Source: Simplicispira psychrophila DSM 11588 | Lineage (GTDB): Bacteria; Pseudomonadota; Gammaproteobacteria; Burkholderiales; Burkholderiaceae_C | DNA length: 64,000 nucleotides | Assembly (NCBI RefSeq): GCF_000688255.1 | Contig: NZ_JHYS01000001.1 | Coordinates: 388,865 to 452,864, forward strand | Reading direction: 5' to 3' | In this document: positions 19,433 through 27,616 of the stretch, piece by piece | Layout: every line of letters starts with the position of its first letter | Position numbering within the stretch: position 1 is the stretch's first letter | The notes under the pieces: model-generated | Database searches by the model: none | Told to the model about the DNA's origin: nothing | Seen by the model: the letters and a program-made list of their open reading frames with translations, nothing else | Made by a program: the position numbers and the translations under genes

Positions 19433-20554
19433 ATGTCTGAGCTGTACATCGGCCTGATGTCGGGCACTTCGCTCGACGGTGTGGACGGCGTTTTGGTTGA
19501 TTTTTCAGACTCAAAATGCCTTGTAAGGCAGCACTGGTCAGCACCACTAGCTACCGAATTAAGAGCGGAGCTGCTGGCCTTGAATACCGCTGGTGCCGAT
19601 GAGTTGCACCGCGCCGCGCTCGCTGCCAATGCCCTGGTGCGCACCTATGCCGACACCGTACAGGCGCTGCTGGCAGACAGCGGCGTGGTCGCCAGCGCCG
19701 TGCGCGCCATCGGTGCCCACGGCCAGACGGTGCGCCACCGCCCGCAGGCCTTTGATGGCACCGGCTACACCCTGCAGCTGAACAACCCGGCGCTGCTGGC
19801 AGAACTGACTGGCATCACCGTGGTGGCCGATTTTCGCAGCCGCGACGTCGCCGCAGGCGGGCAGGGCGCGCCGCTGGTGCCCGCCTTTCACCAACATGTC
19901 TTTGCCCAGCCGCAGGCCACGATGCTGGTGCTGAATATCGGCGGTATTTCCAACCTGAGCGTGCTAGGCGCTAAAGACGATGCTCAGGGCCAAGTGCTGG
20001 GCTTTGACTGCGGGCCGGGCAACGCGCTGATGGACTACTGGTGCCAGCGCCACACCGGCCAACCATTTGACCGGGACGGCGCCTGGGCGGCCACTGGCAC
20101 GCTGTTGCCGGCCTTGCTGGCGCAGTGCCTGGCCGAACCTTATTTGCACCAGCCACCGCCCAAGAGCACCGGCCGCGACTTGTTCAATCCGCACTGGCTG
20201 CACGCGCAACTCGATACGCACGGCAATGCGGCGCCGCAAGACATACAGGCCACATTGACCGAATTGACCGCTAGCGCTTGTGCCAGCAGCGTAAGCAGCT
20301 ATGGAAAAAAGAGTAAAAATCTAGCCGTCTGCGGCGGTGGCGCCTTCAATCAGCATTTGATGCACCGCCTGCAAGCCTTGCTGCCCACAGTGGCAGTACA
20401 ACCGTCTGATGCCTATGGCCTACCCGCGCAACAGGTCGAGGCGGCGGCCTTTGCCTGGCTGGCACGGCAAACGCTGTGTGGCGCCCCCGGCAACTTGCAA
20501 AGCGTCACGGGCGCCCAAGGTGCCCGTGTGTTGGGGGCGATCTACCCCGCGTGA
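19433..20554 (+). CDS. anmK: anhydro-N-acetylmuramic acid kinase
   Basis: Phosphorylates and opens 1,6-anhydroMurNAc released by lytic transglycosylases, feeding MurNAc-6-P recycling. 373 residues. ATPase-fold signatures: YIGLMSGTSLDGVDGVLVDF at the N-terminus, NIGGISNLS, DCGPGNALMD and CGGGAFN. Two short stretches look like dispersed-repeat remnants translated in frame: residues about 24-43 (DNA 19502-19560) and 279-298 (20262-20322). It is 16 bases after the M23 gene and converges on erpA. Confidence 0.96.
   Translation: MSELYIGLMSGTSLDGVDGVLVDFSDSKCLVRQHWSAPLATELRAELLALNTAGADELHRAALAANALVRTYADTVQALLADSGVVASAVRAIGAHGQTVRHRPQAFDGTGYTLQLNNPALLAELTGITVVADFRSRDVAAGGQGAPLVPAFHQHVFAQPQATMLVLNIGGISNLSVLGAKDDAQGQVLGFDCGPGNALMDYWCQRHTGQPFDRDGAWAATGTLLPALLAQCLAEPYLHQPPPKSTGRDLFNPHWLHAQLDTHGNAAPQDIQATLTELTASACASSVSSYGKKSKNLAVCGGGAFNQHLMHRLQALLPTVAVQPSDAYGLPAQQVEAAAFAWLARQTLCGAPGNLQSVTGAQGARVLGAIYPA
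20262..20322. repeat. dispersed repeat inserted in frame in anmK
   Basis: CGCTAGCGCTTGTGCCAGC then GTAAGCAGCTATGGAAAAAA closely parallels the intergenic copy at 56264-56300 (AGCGCTTATCTAGC, AAGCGCTTATAGCTATTTAA). It encodes TELTASACASSVSSYGKKSK, a Ser/Ala stretch just before CGGGAFN. Confidence 0.65.
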
Positions 20555-20567
20555 GTCAAGAAAACGG

Positions 20568-20930
20568 TCAGGAAAAGCTGGAGCCACAACCGCAGGTGGA
20601 GGTGGCGCCGGGGTTCTTGATGACGAATTGCGCGCCCTGCAGGTCTTCCTTGTAGTCAATCTCGGCACCGACGAGGTACTGAAAACTCATGGCATCGATC
20701 AGCAGCGACACGCCATTTTTGGTCATGACAGTGTCATCGTCATTGGTGATTTCATCGAAAGTGAATCCGTACTGAAAGCCGGAGCAACCGCCGCCTTGCA
20801 CGAACACGCGCAATTTCAGCTCAGGGTTGCCCTCCTCGGCGATCAAATCCGCCACCTTGGCCGCCGCGCTCTCGGTAAAGATGATCGGATCGGGCATTTG
20901 GGTGGGGATGTTTTCGGCAACTGCGCTCAT
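20568..20930 (-). CDS. erpA: iron-sulfur cluster insertion protein ErpA
   Basis: An A-type Fe-S carrier delivering 4Fe-4S clusters to apo-enzymes. 120 residues with the three conserved cysteines: [11 protein letters not shown] and the C-terminal TCGCGSSF. The N-terminal extension [19 protein letters not shown] is typical of the beta-proteobacterial form. It lies downstream of the rplM-rpsI operon but is separated from it by a strong terminator at 21062-21099, so it probably has its own promoter. Confidence 0.95.
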   Translation of the reverse strand: MSAVAENIPTQMPDPIIFTESAAAKVADLIAEEGNPELKLRVFVQGGGCSGFQYGFTFDEITNDDDTVMTKNGVSLLIDAMSFQYLVGAEIDYKEDLQGAQFVIKNPGATSTCGCGSSFS

Positions 20931-21061
20931 GGGGGCTTCTCCAATTCAGGGTTTTGGCTTGGATGCTACTGCAAAGCATCCAGAGAGCGGAACTGCTGCG
21001 CTCTTGACGCCAATTTGAGTGTGGGCTTTTGCGGCGCTTGTCCGTGTTCACACACAGGCAC

Positions 21062-21099
21062 AAAAAAGGCCGCAGCAAGCAAGCTTGCAGCGGCCTTTT
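21062..21099 (-). terminator. intrinsic terminator of rplM-rpsI
   Basis: On the minus strand AAAAGGCCGCTGCAAG pairs with CTTGCTGCGGCC, followed by a run of six T. It lies 20 bases after the rpsI stop. Confidence 0.9.
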
Positions 21100-21118
21100 G
21101 GCAAACAATACCGGCGGA

Positions 21119-21511
21119 TTAACGCTTGGAGAACTGCTTGGCGCGGCGAGCCGAGTGCAAGCCGACCTTTTTACGCTCCACTTCGCGGGCATCGCGCGTC
21201 ACGAAGCCGGCTTGGCTCAGTGCGGGCTTGAGCGTCGCGTCGTAATCGATCAGGGCACGGGTGATACCGTGGCGGGCTGCACCCGCCTGGCCGGACTCAC
21301 CACCGCCGTGCACGTTGATCATCACGTCGAAGGTTTCGGCGTGGTTGGTCAACATCAGCGGTTGCTTGGCGATCATGATCGAAGTACCGCGGCCAAAGTA
21401 AGACTCGATGTCCTTACCGTTGATCGTGATCTTGCCACTGCCTTTTTTCAGAAACACGCGGGCGACGCTCGATTTGCGACGGCCGGTGCCGTTGTTCCAT
21501 TCACCAATCAT
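21119..21511 (-). CDS. rpsI: 30S ribosomal protein S9
   Basis: 130 residues, standard length. N-terminal [20 protein letters not shown] and the C-terminal basic tail ending AKQFSKR are diagnostic. It follows rplM by 11 bases, the universal L13-S9 operon. Confidence 0.98.
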   Translation of the reverse strand: MIGEWNNGTGRRKSSVARVFLKKGSGKITINGKDIESYFGRGTSIMIAKQPLMLTNHAETFDVMINVHGGGESGQAGAARHGITRALIDYDATLKPALSQAGFVTRDAREVERKKVGLHSARRAKQFSKR

Positions 21512-21522
21512 CTCAAGGCTCC

Positions 21523-21951
21523 TTAGAGTTCCAGCACTTTAGGCTGTTGGGCAGTGTGGGGATGCTCTGCACCGCCGTACACCTTGAGCTTCTTGATCAT
21601 GGCGTATCCCAGCGGGCCCTTGGGCAGCATGCCCTTGACAGCCTTTTCCAGCGCGCGGCCGGGGTGCTTGGATTGCATGTCACGGAAGCTGGTGGCCGTG
21701 ATACCGCCGGGGTAACCCGAGTGGCGGTAGTAAATCTTGTCGGTCGACTTGGCGCCGGTGACTTTGAGTTGCGCAGCATTGATGATGACGATGAAGTCAC
21801 CGGTATCAACGTGAGGCGTATAAATGGCTTTGTGTTTGCCGCGCAGACGGAGGGCAACTTCGCTGGCTACCCGTCCGAGCACCTTATCGGTGGCGTCAAT
21901 CACAAACCACTCGTGTACGACCTCAGCGGGTTTGGCGCTGAAAGTTTTCAT
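21523..21951 (-). CDS. rplM: 50S ribosomal protein L13
   Basis: 142 residues, standard length. [20 protein letters not shown] at the start fixes ATG 21951; [19 protein letters not shown] closes it. First gene of the operon with rpsI. Confidence 0.98.
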   Translation of the reverse strand: MKTFSAKPAEVVHEWFVIDATDKVLGRVASEVALRLRGKHKAIYTPHVDTGDFIVIINAAQLKVTGAKSTDKIYYRHSGYPGGITATSFRDMQSKHPGRALEKAVKGMLPKGPLGYAMIKKLKVYGGAEHPHTAQQPKVLEL

Positions 21952-22086
21952 GAGTTTTCTCTTTCGAGGGTTCGACCAGCCAGAAGGGGCTAGCATCCTT
22001 GGAGCTCTTTTCCACGGTCGGCGTTTCTCTTCAATGGAAACCTCTTAGGTGGTAATTGCACATCAACCTTTCGGGTGACACACACT

Positions 22087-22128
22087 TCGCCGCGGAGCCG
22101 CGCAAGCGCTGCGAAGCCTGCAATTATA
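22087..22128 (-). promoter_or_regulatory. rplM promoter -10 and leader hairpin
   Basis: On the minus strand a perfect TATAAT lies at 22128-22123, some 170 bases before the rplM start. The -35 is weak (TAGGCA, 18-base spacing). Just downstream the leader can fold CTTCGC with GCGAAG enclosing a GC-rich arm (22118-22087). A long leader on an L13 operon is compatible with autogenous control, but no specific binding site is shown. Confidence 0.5.
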
Positions 22129-22229
22129 CAAAGACATTGATCAATGTGCCTATGGTGAATAGCCCGGCAGGCCAGCGATGTCGGATCCATGCGACGCCAC
22201 AGCCCTGTCACAGCGCGCCGCGTTACGCA

Positions 22230-24224
22230 TCAATTGCCCGAGACGCTATTAGCCTGTTTTTGCAAGCGGCTGCGGTGCTCGGCGCACAGGGCCAGGGCGG
22301 CATTGGCGGGTTTGGCGCATTCGCTGTAAACGCAGGCGCTGCGCGTGAAGAAATTGGTGTCGGCGCACAGCGCCTGGGCAGGCTCGGGAGGCGGCTTGGA
22401 CGCTGGCACTGCAGGCGCCGGAGTGGGCACCGGCGCTGCTGAGGATGCGGGTAAGCCCTCTGACACAGCGCTGACCTTGGCGCTGCGCCGTTGTGGCGCT
22501 GCGGATGCGGCCTCCGGGTGTTTGGACGACACATCGACAAACGCGGGCAGAGGTCCGGCAGGCACTGCGGGCGATGCACTTTCAGTCACCACCTCCTTCT
22601 GCGGCACCGGCTCCGGCGCGCGGGCCAATGTCGGTGCGGCAGGCGCAGGCTCTGGCTCCGCCATTTCAGTGATCATGGTGTCTTCAGCGGTCGATGCAGG
22701 GGTATGCCCCATCCAGCCATACCCAAGCGCGCCCAGAGACACCACTGCAGCCGCCAGCCAGGCGATGCGGCGCAGCGGTTTTTTGCGTGTTGGCTGCGGC
22801 GGCGCAGACGCCGCCGCCCACAAAGGCGCTGAGGCAGGCGGTGTGCTGCCGTGCTCCAGATCGTCGCGAAGAACAGAGTCGCCCGCATCCAGAAAAATAG
22901 CCTCATGGGAATCTTCGATTACCACAGGCCCCGCAGACGCCAGCACAAAGTCCGTGTCATCTACTGGTGCGGGCGCACTGGCATGGGCGACGGGCAGCGG
23001 AAGCACGGGCGCCACCGCTGGCAAAGCATCTGGCCTGCTGGGGGCGGCCAGCACGGGCGCTACCGCCGACTCGGTCGCTGCGGCAGCATCCGACAGCACC
23101 TCCCCTGGCGCCGGCAGAGCAGGCGTACCGCCCTCCCGACTGCTGAAGCGGCCACTCAATTGCCCCAGCAGCGCATTGGTCAAATCTACCGTAGGGGCCG
23201 TCAGGCCCGGGCCGGCCTGATCGGTGGGCTCGACCCAGATATCGCCCAATTCGGCACGAAAATCAAAATGCTCCAGCGCCGCTGGCGGTGACACCATGTC
23301 CAGGGTGTACAAAAAAGCATCAATGCTCTGAGGGCGGTCTTCCGGACGCAGCGCCAGCGACTGCCCCACGGCAGCCACAAACGCTGGTGAATAAGCCTGG
23401 CCAAATTGGTCATGCACCGTCTTGGCAACGCGAGCAAACGGCACCATGCGATCGCGAATGGAGCGCAGTGTGGATGGCAGCGGCGTGTCGTTGCACAAAC
23501 AGCCGTGCACTACGGCGGCAAGCGAATAGAGATCGCCCCACGGCCCTTGCGGCAGGTCAGCGTCACCATCGGCGTATTGCTCGATGGGCGCGTAGTTGAC
23601 CTTCAGGACGGCGGTATGTTTGTGGTCGCGGTCATTGATGGCGTGGCGCGCTGCACCCAGATCGAGCAGCACTGGCGGGCCCATGTCCTGCAAAAAAATA
23701 TTGTCCGGAGAAATATCGCGGTGCAGCGTCTGGCTCTCGTGCAGCATGCGCAGGGCGCCCAGCACCGACCACAGGACTTGGCGCAACCAAGCCTCGGGCG
23801 GTGGCGTGCGCATCTGCGCTCGTGCCTGCTTCAGGGTCATACCGTTGTACAGCGGCATGACCATATAGGCGGTGTTGTGCGCTTCCCAGAAGCGAAACAC
23901 CTTAACCAGGGAAGGATGGTCAAACTGGGCCAGCAGGCGTGCTTCGCCGACAAATGATTTCAGACCCGATTGGAAGGCCGGCTGGTCGCTGAGAGTGCGC
24001 ACTGAGACCGAAAGTCCTTCAGCGCGCCCCGCCAGGGCCAGCGGCAAATACTCTTTGATGGCCACAGCGCGGTGCAAGGAATGATCAAACGCCTTGTATA
24101 CCACCCCAAACCCGCCCACCCCCAGGATCGACAGAATCTCGAACTCGGCCAGACGCGTGCCAGGTGACAGTGCATCAGCATGGGGAGCCTCTTTCACGGC
24201 GGCAGAACAGGGGATGTCGATCAT
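22230..24224 (-). CDS. membrane serine/threonine protein kinase
   Basis: 664 residues from ATG 24224 (an earlier in-frame ATG is at 24302; neither has a clear ribosome site). The kinase domain at about 26-290 has the glycine loop GVGGFGVVYK, K57 (AVAIKEY), catalytic HRDISPDN (168-175), DLG at 188 in place of DFG, and YAPIEQYADG as activation segment. A Pro/Ala-rich linker follows, then one TM segment (IAWLAAAVVSLGALGYGW) and an extracytoplasmic tail ending in a four-Cys segment (LCADTNFF, SACVYSECAK, LCAEH). Eukaryote-like Hanks kinase; substrate unknown. A Fur-like palindrome lies upstream. Confidence 0.9.
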   Translation of the reverse strand: MIDIPCSAAVKEAPHADALSPGTRLAEFEILSILGVGGFGVVYKAFDHSLHRAVAIKEYLPLALAGRAEGLSVSVRTLSDQPAFQSGLKSFVGEARLLAQFDHPSLVKVFRFWEAHNTAYMVMPLYNGMTLKQARAQMRTPPPEAWLRQVLWSVLGALRMLHESQTLHRDISPDNIFLQDMGPPVLLDLGAARHAINDRDHKHTAVLKVNYAPIEQYADGDADLPQGPWGDLYSLAAVVHGCLCNDTPLPSTLRSIRDRMVPFARVAKTVHDQFGQAYSPAFVAAVGQSLALRPEDRPQSIDAFLYTLDMVSPPAALEHFDFRAELGDIWVEPTDQAGPGLTAPTVDLTNALLGQLSGRFSSREGGTPALPAPGEVLSDAAAATESAVAPVLAAPSRPDALPAVAPVLPLPVAHASAPAPVDDTDFVLASAGPVVIEDSHEAIFLDAGDSVLRDDLEHGSTPPASAPLWAAASAPPQPTRKKPLRRIAWLAAAVVSLGALGYGWMGHTPASTAEDTMITEMAEPEPAPAAPTLARAPEPVPQKEVVTESASPAVPAGPLPAFVDVSSKHPEAASAAPQRRSAKVSAVSEGLPASSAAPVPTPAPAVPASKPPPEPAQALCADTNFFTRSACVYSECAKPANAALALCAEHRSRLQKQANSVSGN

Positions 24225-24351
24225 GGAGAGAGCGGGCGGCACGGGGTAGAAGAAAAAAGGAACGGCCGCAACAAGGTGCCTATCGCAAATCGCTGCCATC
24301 ATCCACGATGACTAAACAACGACAACGACAAAGCGCATGAATTTGCAAAAA

Positions 24352-24366
24352 TGATGCTAATTATCA
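24352..24366. promoter_or_regulatory. Fur-like palindrome between the kinase gene and rlmJ
   Basis: TGATGCT-A-ATTATCA matches the 7-1-7 Fur consensus TGATAAT-N-ATTATCA at 12 of 14 positions. It sits 128 bases before the kinase ATG at 24224 and 109 bases before rlmJ. Confidence 0.5.
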
Positions 24367-24474
24367 TCGTAGGGAGGGTTGACTGAGCACAACGCCAGAC
24401 ACAAAACCAAGCCCATGTAGGACCAAGTCGAATGCCGTGCCATCTGCAGCGGCGGCGATGGTTACCATAGCGCC

Positions 24475-25377
24475 ATGTTCAGTTATCGCCACGCCTTTCA
24501 CGCAGGCAACCACGCTGATGTGCTCAAGCACACCGTGTTGATTGCCACTTTGCAATACCTTTTAGAAAAGGACGCCGCCCTGACGGTGCTCGACACCCAT
24601 GCAGGCGTCGGTTTATACCGGCTTGACGGCGATTACGCGCGCACCAGCGGCGAAGCGGGCGACGGCATCCTGCGCCTGACGATGCGTGCCGCTGGCACGG
24701 TAGGCGCTGCACCGCTGGCGCCAGCCCTGCAAAACTATATCGATATGGTGCGCTCCTTCAATCAGGGCGCCAGCATCAAGGTCTATCCCGGCTCGCCCTT
24801 CCTTATTCAGCGCCTGCTGCGTCCGCACGACAAACTCAAACTGTTTGAGCTGCACCCGGCCGACATGCACGCGTTGGTCGGCAACGTGGCCCAACTCGAA
24901 GCCGGCCGCCAAGTGGCGGTACTGTGTGAAGACGGTTTTGAAGGCACCAAGAAATTTCTGCCACCACCTGCCCGCAGGGCACTGATGCTGTGCGATCCCA
25001 GCTATGAAATGAAGAGCGATTACGGACGCGTGCTGGACATGGTGGCCGACTCGATCAAGCGTTTTGCCACCGGCACCTATGCCGTCTGGTATCCGATCAT
25101 CCCGCGCCCCGAAGCACACGACCTGCCGCGCCGCCTGAAAACCATGGCACAAAAAGCGGGCAAAAGCTGGCTGCACGCCACCCTGACGGTCAAGTCGAGC
25201 AAGATCACCGAGAGCGCCGAGGGCCAGATCAAGCGACCCGGCCTGCCCGCTAGCGGCATGTTTCTGATCAATCCACCGCACACGCTCAAGGCCCAGCTGA
25301 AAGACGCCTTGGCACAAATGGTCGAATTGCTCGGCCAAGATAAGCACGCCACGCACACGCTGGAAAGCGGGAGCTAG
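24475..25377 (+). CDS. rlmJ: 23S rRNA (adenine2030-N6)-methyltransferase
   Basis: SAM-dependent methylation of A2030 in 23S rRNA. 300 residues. The N-terminus MFSYRHAFHAGNHADVLKH is the hallmark of RlmJ. The SAM-binding VLDTHAGVGLY and the catalytic motif IV CDPSYE (a DPPY variant, around residue 177) are present. Length and order of motifs are normal. It converges with the RlpA-like gene. Confidence 0.95.
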   Translation: MFSYRHAFHAGNHADVLKHTVLIATLQYLLEKDAALTVLDTHAGVGLYRLDGDYARTSGEAGDGILRLTMRAAGTVGAAPLAPALQNYIDMVRSFNQGASIKVYPGSPFLIQRLLRPHDKLKLFELHPADMHALVGNVAQLEAGRQVAVLCEDGFEGTKKFLPPPARRALMLCDPSYEMKSDYGRVLDMVADSIKRFATGTYAVWYPIIPRPEAHDLPRRLKTMAQKAGKSWLHATLTVKSSKITESAEGQIKRPGLPASGMFLINPPHTLKAQLKDALAQMVELLGQDKHATHTLESGS

Positions 25378-25388
25378 AAGAGGCCATC

Positions 25389-25844
25389 TCAGGCGGGGGG
25401 ACAGGCTTGGCTGGCACGATCCCAGGACGTCAGTACCACCGGCTTGGTGCCTCGCCCCAGCAGGCCCAGTGCTTTTGCTGCTGCGCGGCTGAGGTCAATG
25501 ATGCGGCGGGAGCCGTGGGGTCCGCGGTCGTTGATGCGCACCACCACTACCTTGCCGGTGACGAGGCTGCGCACGCACACCTTCGTGCCAAACGGCAGCC
25601 GGGGGTGGGCAGCGGTCAAGGCGTGCATGTCAAAGGGCTCGCCGCTGGCCGTACGCCGCTGGTGCAACTGTGCGCCATACCAAGAAGCCAAACCGCGCTC
25701 CATGATTGGTCGGGGATGGGTCGGGACACCGAGCGCAGAAGTGGCGATAGGCGCCCTGCCTGGCCCCGGATTTTTGGCCCACGCCCCCGCAGCGCCCAGC
25801 AAAGCGACGCTGCACGCTGCGCCGGCGCAGCAACGCACGCTCAT
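25389..25844 (-). CDS. RlpA-like double-psi beta-barrel lipoprotein-type protein
   Basis: 151 residues with a signal peptide (MSVRCCAGAACSVALLGAAG) and a single RlpA-type domain: GLASWYGAQLHQRRTASGE, FGTKVCVRSLVTGKVVVVRI, NDRGPHGSRRIIDLSRAAA. The NDRGP aspartate is the catalytic-type residue of septal lytic transglycosylases. No SPOR domain is present, so it is shorter than E. coli RlpA. ATG 25844 begins the signal peptide and is preferred over an upstream TTG at 25871. Periplasmic or outer-membrane-attached, acting on peptidoglycan. Confidence 0.88.
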   Translation of the reverse strand: MSVRCCAGAACSVALLGAAGAWAKNPGPGRAPIATSALGVPTHPRPIMERGLASWYGAQLHQRRTASGEPFDMHALTAAHPRLPFGTKVCVRSLVTGKVVVVRINDRGPHGSRRIIDLSRAAAKALGLLGRGTKPVVLTSWDRASQACPPA

Positions 25845-25934
25845 CCACAGAATATCTTTAAGTAAAAACAATAGGTTATTTTTGAAGCCTTGGTGTGCTT
25901 CATCCTAACGCAGGCGCTCTGGCACCGATACGGC

Positions 25935-25961
25935 AAAAAAAATCCCGCACAAGGCGGGATT
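25935..25961 (-). terminator. intrinsic terminator of ompW
   Basis: On the minus strand AATCCCGC-N5-GCGGGATT is followed by a further run of T, 54 bases beyond the ompW stop. Perfect stem of eight. Confidence 0.9.
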
Positions 25962-26014
25962 GTCAAATCCATCGTGGCACCTCAAGAAGGGCCAAAAAAC
26001 TCAGTGCGCAATAC

Positions 26015-26629
26015 TTAGAAGCGCCAGCCCAGGCCGACACCGATCAACACGGGATTGACCTTGAACTCGCCCGCCTTGGCACCAAACGACATCACATCGG
26101 TCTTGATCTGCACCTTTTTGACATCCAGGTTCAAGTACAGGTTCTTGGCCAAGGGAATGTCCACACCAGCCTGCAATGCCCAACCAAAGCTATTTTTGTC
26201 GATCGAAGGGTTCAGCGCTGCAACAACAGCGGGATCAAAACGTACGCTGGAAAAACGCGTGTAGTTCAAGCCGGCGCCGACATAAGGCTTGAAGCCACCC
26301 AGCTCGGTGAAGTGGTATTGCGCTGTCAGCGTGGGCGGCAAGTGCTTGAGCGAACCGATAGCAGTGCCATTGGACGAAATGGTCTGCTTTTGTGGCACGG
26401 TCAGAATCAGCTCCACTGCGACGTTCTTGTTGAAAAAGTAGCTGATGTCCACTTCAGGCATCCACTTGTTGTTGATGCCCAGTCCCAGGCCAGTGGAGTC
26501 ACCGTTAGAGCTGTTCAGGTGCACAGCACGTGCGCGGACCATCCAGGGGCCTTCGGTTGTTTGTTGGGCAAAAGCGCTAGCGCACAAAACGGAGCCCAGC
26601 AAAGCGGCAGCAATCGCATGTTTTTTCAT
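26015..26629 (-). CDS. ompW: OmpW family outer membrane porin
   Basis: 204 residues, an eight-stranded barrel with signal peptide MKKHAIAAALLGSVLCASAFA and the terminal aromatic VGLGWRF needed for outer-membrane insertion. Typical motifs: WMVRARAVHLN, KWMPEVDISYFF, HLPPTLTAQYHF and KPYVGAGLNYTRF. ATG 26629 begins the signal peptide. A perfect FNR box lies 69 bases upstream. OmpW is known to be FNR-controlled in E. coli, so the box fits. It has its own terminator, making it monocistronic. Confidence 0.95.
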   Translation of the reverse strand: MKKHAIAAALLGSVLCASAFAQQTTEGPWMVRARAVHLNSSNGDSTGLGLGINNKWMPEVDISYFFNKNVAVELILTVPQKQTISSNGTAIGSLKHLPPTLTAQYHFTELGGFKPYVGAGLNYTRFSSVRFDPAVVAALNPSIDKNSFGWALQAGVDIPLAKNLYLNLDVKKVQIKTDVMSFGAKAGEFKVNPVLIGVGLGWRF

Positions 26630-26697
26630 TTTTTCATCCAAAGAAAACCGGGAACATTCCCCGATAACCATTGAACGATTAAGGCTTTCTAGACAAA

Positions 26698-26711
26698 TTG
26701 ATATGTATCAA
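26698..26711. promoter_or_regulatory. FNR box upstream of ompW
   Basis: TTGAT-ATGT-ATCAA is a perfect match to the FNR consensus TTGAT-N4-ATCAA, located between metF and ompW, with its centre about 75 bases before the ompW start. A weak -10 candidate (TTCAAT, minus strand 26675-26670) lies 22 bases beyond the box, consistent with an activating class II position. Confidence 0.8.
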
Positions 26712-26716
26712 AACGG

Positions 26717-27616
26717 TTAGGCGATTGGCACAAAAACATCACTTGATGTAGGTGTATTTGTATTGCACACGCCCAGCCGGCGGCATAGCTCCAGCGTCGC
26801 TGCGCTCTGGTTCATGGAGTAGAAATGCAGCGCTGGTGCACCACCGCTGCGCAATTGCTCGCACAGCCGGGTGATGACGTCCAGCCCAAAGGCACGGATC
26901 GACGCCGTATCGTCGCCCAAAGACTGCAAGCGCAAGCGCAACCAGCGTGGAATTTCGGCTCCGCAGGCATCCGAAAAACGCATCAGCTGGGTAGCACCCA
27001 GAATTGGCATGATGCCCGGCACCACGGGCATGTCCAGCCCCAGGCGCTGCGTGTCATCGATGAAACGAAAGTACGCGTCGGCATTGAAAAAATACTGGGT
27101 GATGGCCGAATTGGCACCGGCGCGCACCTTGGCCGCAAAGGCCTGCAGATCAGCCTCGGGTGAGCGGGCCTGTGGATGCACTTCGGGATAAGCCGCCACT
27201 TCAATATAAAAATGGTCGCCGGTTTCGGTGCGGATGAACTCCACCAAGTCGCTGGCGTACTGGAACTCGCCGCCCAGGCCATAGCCGCTGGGCAAGTCAC
27301 CGCGCAGCGCCACTAGGCGCGTCACGCCCATGGCTTGGAGCTGGGCCAGTTCCGCGCGCACCGAGGCGCGCGTAGCACCAATGCACGAGAAGTGGGCTGC
27401 AGCACTTTGGCCTTCGGCCAAAATCTCACCCACCATGGCAAAAGTGCCCTCTTGTGTCGAGCCGCCCGCGCCATAGGTAACGGAGCAAAACTGCGGTTGC
27501 AAGGCATACAGTTGCTGGCGCACAGCGCGCAGCTTGACCGCGCCTTCGGGCGTCTTGGTCGGAAAAAATTCGATGCTGATCGGGCAGGACCCACCAGCGC
27601 TGCCCACTGCGCTCAT
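26717..27616 (-). CDS. metF: 5,10-methylenetetrahydrofolate reductase
   Basis: Reduces methylene-THF to 5-methyl-THF for methionine synthesis, FAD enzyme. 299 residues. Family stretches: ISIEFFPTKTPEG (catalytic Glu), SVTYGAGGSTQEGT, LRGDLPSGYG, ITQYFFNADAYFRF and PGIMPILGATQLMRF. ATG 27616 overlaps the tlyA stop by four bases. It is the last gene of the SAH-riboswitch-controlled ahcY-tlyA-metF operon. Confidence 0.96.
   Translation of the reverse strand: MSAVGSAGGSCPISIEFFPTKTPEGAVKLRAVRQQLYALQPQFCSVTYGAGGSTQEGTFAMVGEILAEGQSAAAHFSCIGATRASVRAELAQLQAMGVTRLVALRGDLPSGYGLGGEFQYASDLVEFIRTETGDHFYIEVAAYPEVHPQARSPEADLQAFAAKVRAGANSAITQYFFNADAYFRFIDDTQRLGLDMPVVPGIMPILGATQLMRFSDACGAEIPRWLRLRLQSLGDDTASIRAFGLDVITRLCEQLRSGGAPALHFYSMNQSAATLELCRRLGVCNTNTPTSSDVFVPIA

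Noticed and set aside
22345..23220. A 291-codon plus-strand frame opposite the Ser/Thr kinase
   Set aside because: Translation is low-complexity Gly/Ala/Ser from the complement of the Pro/Ala linker; no start signal.
25895..26674. A 259-codon plus-strand frame across ompW
   Set aside because: It lies antisense to ompW, whose signal peptide, barrel motifs, promoter and terminator are all clear.
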